Under the pieces are notes generated by a model, which saw only the letters and a list, made by a program, of their open reading frames with translations, searched no databases and had not been told where the DNA came from. A DNA stretch of 64,000 nucleotides from Amborella trichopoda. Lineage: Eukaryota > Streptophyta > Magnoliopsida > Amborellales > Amborellaceae. This document shows, one piece after another, positions 59,006 through 64,000 of the stretch (its first letter is position 1; every line of letters begins with the position of its first letter). The translations under genes and the position numbers were made by a program. The stretch covers positions 1,291,592 to 1,355,591 of the forward strand of contig NW_006498102.1 of assembly GCF_000471905.2 (NCBI RefSeq). Reading direction: 5' to 3'.

Positions 59006-60571
59006 GATGAGAACTTGGATTGTTGGGATTATAGATGGCCCATGTTCTTTAGATAGAGAACCAACACAAGGCATGAGAGAGCATGAGAAGTAACAAACAA
59101 ATTAAAGGCCGAAGAGACAGGTGATGGAGGCTAAACATTGGCATGTTTCAAACAAGAAAACCTGTTAACAATTTTGAGGTACTTTTTCCTTTGCAATTCT
59201 ATGGATAAATGCGGTATTTCCAAAACAAACCTTATTCTTGGATAACAGCTTTGAACCGAAGCAGCAAGATTTAAGTTCACTGCAAAAAGTACGATTGGTT
59301 CTGAAAAAGTGCTGTCTGCAATTTAGAACATTATGAAACTGCCCTGAAACTTTTATGAAAATCATAAATCGTCTTCTGTTGCCCAATTTTTGAAAAATAG
59401 AAGATCCTCTCCTTGAATGGGTTCTTCTTTCATTGCTATGATAATATTAATGTACAGTAACATAACCTTGTACCATGTCCATTTTATTGCCCGAAGAAGA
59501 ATCTTCAGCCTTAAGGATGGTTTTGTTCAGTAATTATCTGATCGGTTCACAGGCAAGGATTATGTATGTACATCCATTTGTTGCTTTGAGCTTCATGGTT
59601 GAAAGACAACGTGAATGTAAGGTATTAGATGCCTTTTTCCTTGAATTATGATTTTTTTCCAGATTATTGATGTATTGTTTAAACACATTTTAATGAGGTT
59701 GGACATGAAAATAAATAAAAGATCCTATTATGGGCCAGTTTTTGGTGGTTTTTCTCCTTCTTGACTAGCAAAGCATCTTTGGCAGATCCAAGATGACACT
59801 AAGTGCTTTCCAATGCACGTTGAATCTTCTAATTTGACACCTTGTTGTAGAGATATAGCCCCCAAAGATCATATCTATTGAAGTGGCAAAACAAGACTCG
59901 TTTTGTGAGTACTAATTAGATTCTGCTGAACGCATCACTGACTTTTAGAAGCTGTAACTGAATGTGATCTGTCTTTCTCTAATAGAGACAATATCTCTAG
60001 ATCCTCATTTCTTGAGGCATATTTGTATCTTTCTTTCCTTACCCCTATGATCTTTGTCTTAAACCGATGTCAAGCTATAATCGGGGTATTTTATTTTTAT
60101 TAGTTTCCTGAAGTAAGAAATAAATATTTCTAAAGTTTGCCAGGGAGGCTTCAAGAAAGGCTAAATTTCTGACCTATAACTCTTTTCACATATTCTTTAT
60201 CCGAACCATCTGTAGATTGTATTTTTATATTTCCAGTTCGTGCTTAGATTTGTTTGGTGTTTCTATTTTCTGGTTTTTGGGTCGAGTTTTGTTTTTGTCG
60301 TCTTCCTTCTGGGAGACTGATCTCCATCAAAAAGGTTTGAACTCCAGAGTTGAGTGATTCAGTCTTGAAAATGGAATTACGGGGGTTCCTAAAGCATGGT
60401 ACATTCGCTGCCACGGTTGCTGACCGTGTAGCTTGGGCTCTCATTCTTGTACCCCTTGACTACTCATTTTGATAAGAGTCTCACTAAACCTAAGGCCATA
60501 ATATGTTAATATGATTTGCATGTTCGAAGGAAACGTCTATTTTTTTTTGTTTTTTGTTTTTTTTGGTTTTT
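59006..60571. other. 3' leader and downstream region of the CRM gene
   Basis: Non-coding. ATAATATTAATGTA near 59440 is a plausible polyadenylation region. The remainder to 60571 has no recognised gene or repeat apart from T-rich runs near 60540. Confidence 0.45.
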
Positions 60572-61691
60572 GGGAAATTATCATTAATATACCTATATTT
60601 TACTATAATCGGAAAAAAAACCCCCTAATTTTCAAAATTTCACCTACACTCTTTTTCACAATTTTCGGCTTGTTTTGGATCAAAATAACCTTCACGATAG
60701 TTTTTTTACCGTAAAGAATATTACGGTAAATTGAATACCGTAATAAGTTGAAGGAGTAATATGGTAATTAAAATACCGTAATATTTTAAAGTAGAATTAC
60801 GGTAATTTAAATACCGTAATAAGTTAAAGAGTATTATGATAATTAAAATATCTTAATACCTTAAAATAGTATTATGGTAATTTAATTACCATAATATTTC
60901 CTACGCTTCATTAAAAGAACACAAGATTTTTTACTCTTTTTGGAGTTTACTATTTATTTACTTCCTGGACAAAAATCTATGTTAGCTGTATTTTTCAAAT
61001 ATCAAAATTTTAGGATATAATCTCTACTACTTATAGAATAATTTTAGCAAATCAATTTTCGAAGTAAATTCTTTTGTATATTAGAAAAACCTAACACTTC
61101 AAGATTGAATAGAAACTATCCAATTTTCAAAGAGCTAGATTTAAGTGACTCAATTCAATTCTTTCAAAAATAATTTAGTAATTTTTATATGGTTTTCAAA
61201 ATTTTAGAACAAAAACATTCATAAGTAGGTGTTTTTGAGTGAGGGAGTAGATCAACATCGTGGTTCCAGAACATGGGTTTTTTGAAAAATAGAGCTTTGA
61301 AGAAGACTACCCTGTAGGGAGGAGAAGGGTAGCTCTGATATTAGCTTCGGTTTGAAGCTTTTCAACCAATAGGGGTTTGGAATTGATCGGAAAAGTATTA
61401 CGATAATAAGAATACTGCAAAACTTCCCCACACATTACGGTACGTAAATTATCGTAATAATAATTCAAACTATTATCGTAATACTCTTTAAATTTGTTAC
61501 GGTGTTTTAATTACCGTAAAGCTTAAAATGTATTACGGTAAAAAGACTATCTTGAAGGTCATTTTGGTTTAAAAAAAGCCGAAATTGGTGAGAAAAAGTG
61601 TAGGCAAGGTTTTGAAAAGTTAGGTTTTTTTTTTATTTATTATTTATTACTAAAATAAAGGTATATTAGCGTTAATTTTTTTTTTTTGCCC
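60572..61691. mobile_element. Fold-back element with ACGGTAAT repeats
   Basis: Both ends share about 180 bases of inverted similarity: TTAATATACCTATATTTTA, CCTACACTCTTTTTCAC, TTTTCGGCTTGTTTT and ACCTTCACGATAG on the left have counterparts in reverse on the right. Next to each end lie many copies of TTACGGTAATT / ATACCGTAATA words (60708-60895 and 61395-61550). The centre is AT-rich and non-coding. The exact ends and target duplication are unresolved. Confidence 0.75.
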
Positions 61692-61782
61692 AGTATGTGG
61701 ATTGTGCTAGCAACTGTCTTCTATGAATTTAGCATAATTGAAAATGGTTTGATAAAAAATTAAATCCAATAGTTTATAATAG

Positions 61783-62537
61783 GAAAACGTTTATATAAGG
61801 TTTTAATCTTAAAATGTAGAATTAAAGATGCACCTCAAAAATCCATAGGAAAATGTTATTTTAATATTGAAAAACCCTCTAATTGATCATCTGGACATAT
61901 ATATATATATGTATATTTTGATTACTGGAAATAGTGCATCTTGCAACACATTATCTAGAGGGTGTGGTTTGCATATTAAACAATCCAATTAAGGCGCAAC
62001 TCTAAATTTTATCATAAATGTAATACTGATATAAAAAATTATGGCTTGAAAAATCAATTTTCATCTCTAATTATAAAATTTTAAGCTTTAAAAGTAGTTC
62101 AAATCATGTAGATTTATAAACACATAAAAAACTTGAAGAGGGACGGTCCATATAATGTGTTGCAAGATACACTATTTCATGGACTCGAAATATTTTTTTT
62201 TTTTCATATTCAGACATCTCGATGTTGAGATGATCAATTAGAGGGTTTTTCAACATCCAAACAACCTTTTATTGTGAATATTTTAGGTGCATCTTTAATT
62301 CTACATTTTAAGGTTGCAACCTTATATAAACTTTTTTCTTATCTTGATTGTCCATTTTCAAGATTTTCATGTGTTTATAAATATGATTTTAACCATTTTT
62401 GAAGTTTAAAATTTTATAATTAGATATGAAAATAGATTTTCAGATAATCTTAAGAGTTTTTTACACCAAAATGATAAAATTTGGCGGTGTGCCACTATTG
62501 GATTGTTTAAGGTTGCAACCTTATAGAAACCACACCC
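61783..62537. mobile_element. MITE family B, copy B4, split by another B copy
   Basis: Starts GGAAAACGTTTATATAAGG and ends ATAGAAACCACACCC. A perfect 9-bp duplication TTTATAATA flanks it at 61774-61782 and 62538-62546. Removing the inner copy and one target repeat leaves about 367 bp. Confidence 0.92.
61960..62338. mobile_element. MITE family B, copy B5, nested in B4 in inverse orientation
   Basis: 379 bp, starting GGGTGTGGTTTGCATATT and ending AAACTTTTTTC. The 9-mers TTATCTAGA (61951-61959) and TTATCTTGA (62339-62347) match at 8 of 9; the outer copy reads continuously across once B5 is removed. Confidence 0.92.
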
Positions 62538-62546
62538 TTTATAATA

Positions 62547-62930
62547 TGGTTAGGTTAAATTATAAATTTGAGAAGTGTTCTTTTTACTCAGAGGGAAATT
62601 ATCAATGTTAGTAATTATGAAGCAAAAATTTGGGTACCACTTTTTGAGGAAATTTTTTAAAATTTTAAGAGCGTAAATTTGACAGTTTTAGTTAGTATAA
62701 AAGATATTTACAATTTGATCCGTTAATTTGAAAATAACAGTAAAGGCCTACTCATAATTTTTCACTTGAATTGTAGTTGTGAACTTCAACAAGATATACA
62801 TTTTAGTTATAGTTCTAATGTGTATTTACAATATGGTTAATTAAAAACAGTTTTTAGCTACTTTTGTATGCGGTTAATTAGAGCTTGAAAGGAGCATTTT
62901 AAGTATAATAAAAAATTACATTTTAATTAA
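62547..62930. other. Spacer, nothing recognised
   Basis: AT-rich, non-coding. The last nine bases TTTAATTAA (62922-62930) are the likely left target duplication of the next MITE. Confidence 0.5.
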
Positions 62931-63283
62931 GGGAAAAGTTTATCTCTAAACAATCAAAGTTGAGCCTACCTAAAAAATTTCACTAGAAGAGGTTGTTTTG
63001 ATGCCCAAATATCTTCAAATTGATCATCTCGACATCAAGATGCATGAACATGAGAAAATAATGGATTTCAAGATTTGAAAATAGTGTATTTTGTAACGCA
63101 TTTTTGAACCGTCAATTTTCAAGATTTTTCATAGATCGGTAGATCTGCACTATTTTTTAAGCTTTAAATTTTATAAATAAATATGAAAATATATTTTAAG
63201 GCTATCACAATGATTTCCAGTATTGAAATCACATTTCTCGACACTATTTGAAGGTAGGCTCTAACTTGATTGTTTAGAGCCTA
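62931..63283. mobile_element. MITE family A, copy A2
   Basis: Begins GGGAAAAGTTTATCTC and carries the A interior in inverse orientation to A1 (CATCTCGACATCAAGATGCA, AACCGTCAATTTTCAAG). The right end is cut at TAGAGCCTA (63275-63283) by copy A3; the rest lies beyond the window. Confidence 0.75.
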
Positions 63284-63626
63284 GGGTGCAGTTTATATAG
63301 AGCCGAGGCTCTAAACAATCAAATTAGAGCCTACCTTCAAATAATGTTGAGAAATATAATTTCAATATTGAAAATTTTGTGATAGCTTTAAATTATATTT
63401 TCATCTTGAGTAATGATCCTATGAGACCCTCCCACACCCATATGTGTAGGACCCCAAATGATCACCATTAAATTTGGCATAGATCTCTTGAAAAGTCAAG
63501 TCCTACACCCATGTGATAACTTTTCTAGAGATCTGTGCCAAATTTAATGGTGGTCCTTTGGGGTCCCACACACATGGGTGTGGGAGAGTCTCATAGGATC
63601 ATTACTCTTTCATCTTTAGCTATAAT
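63284..63626. mobile_element. MITE family A, copy A3, interrupted
   Basis: Begins GGGTGCAGTTTATATAGAGCC and follows A1 closely to TATATTTTCATCTT. It is then interrupted by a palindromic MITE (63408-63608), resumes with TAGCTATAA, and is cut again at 63627 by L1-C. It appears to be inserted near the terminus of A2. Confidence 0.72.
63408..63608. mobile_element. Palindromic MITE (family C, 201 bp)
   Basis: Starts GAGTAATGATCCTATGAGAC and ends with its near-complement. Most of the 201 bp is one imperfect hairpin (CACACCCATATGTG against CACACATGGGTGTG; CCATTAAATTTGGC against GCCAAATTTAATGG). A perfect 9-bp duplication TTTCATCTT lies at 63399-63407 and 63609-63617. Mutator-type by target length. 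Confidence 0.9.
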
Positions 63627-64000
63627 TTTTTTTTTTTTGACAAATGTTATCACTTATTATTGATGATTAAAAATCAGTTACATTACTCACTCATTACATC
63701 ATTCAAAATAGAAAAGGACTCCACACCTCTTTTAGCCAAACCATCCGCAAGACTATTCGATTATCTATAGACGTAATGGAATGATAAAGATAACTCTCCT
63801 TCGAGTTTCACGACGTAATGCAACAGCTAAGGAACTCATTGATCTTTGTTGCACCACCTAATCACATTTTGCGAGTCACCTTAGACTACAATATCATGAC
63901 CCAAATTCATGGCTTTAATAATGAGTAGTCCTTTGAGTAAGACACTAAACTCTGCCATGTTGGCTGTGGCAATTCCAATAGGTCTAGCATAGGCAAGAAC
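63627..64000 (-). mobile_element. 3' end of an L1-type LINE (L1-C), continues past the window
   Basis: A poly(T) run at 63627-63638 is the poly(A) tail of a minus-strand element. The following sequence encodes a broken RNase H: NMAEFSVLLKGLLIIKAMNL near 63960-63900, NVIRW near 63860, and LADGLAKRGVESF near 63750-63710. The 3' end resembles that of L1-A. The 5' part is outside the window. Confidence 0.82.

Overview
The window looks like nuclear DNA of a flowering plant, probably a woody dicot or magnoliid. It is AT-rich. It has two spliced genes of plant-type families, long introns full of transposons, plant Ty1/copia, L1 and RTE relics, and many small non-autonomous DNA elements. The species cannot be named from the sequence. 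No rRNA gene, tRNA gene, CRISPR array or bacterial operon was seen.

Two host genes lie on the + strand. Gene 1 (8881-21146, 8 coding exons, 355 aa) is an alpha/beta-hydrolase of the plant monoacylglycerol lipase / caffeoylshikimate esterase-like group, with all three catalytic residues present. Gene 2 (38996-59005, 11 coding exons, 826 aa) is a chloroplast-type splicing factor with three CRM domains, closest to CFM3/CRS1, and a short acidic exon-repeat tail. Both reading frames are intact when the exons are joined; exon ends were read from GT/AG sites and phase. Both genes have at least one intron above 5 kb, swollen by transposons.

The rest is layered transposon sequence. 1-8500: Mutator-type MITEs, a 342-bp tandem duplication, a copia deletion derivative inside a MITE, and a hAT-like element. 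16.6-18.7 kb: an RTE-type retroposon in intron 4 of gene 1. 22-29 kb: hAT MITEs and two long inverted-repeat elements with CT/GA-rich arms, one carrying a captured leucine-rich-repeat gene fragment (Pack-MULE-like). 29.4-38 kb: an L1 interrupted by a 3.4-kb insert with a 57-bp minisatellite. Intron 1 of gene 2: an RTE tail and a MITE split by a second L1. Intron 4 of gene 2: a ruined copia element containing a 2.7-kb block very rich in GAATC/GATTC. 60.5-64 kb: a fold-back element built from ACGGTAAT motifs, then MITE-in-MITE nests and the 3' end of a third L1.

The strongest new observation is one MITE family, called B here (about 370-380 bp, 9-bp target duplications). It is present as five copies. 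Four of them were each later hit by a different element: copia, a CT/GA inverted-repeat element, L1, and another B copy. Target duplications close on most of these events, so the order of insertion can be read from the sequence. The other main points are the LRR-carrying inverted-repeat element, the duplicated acidic exon in the CRM gene, and the unexplained GAATC-rich block.
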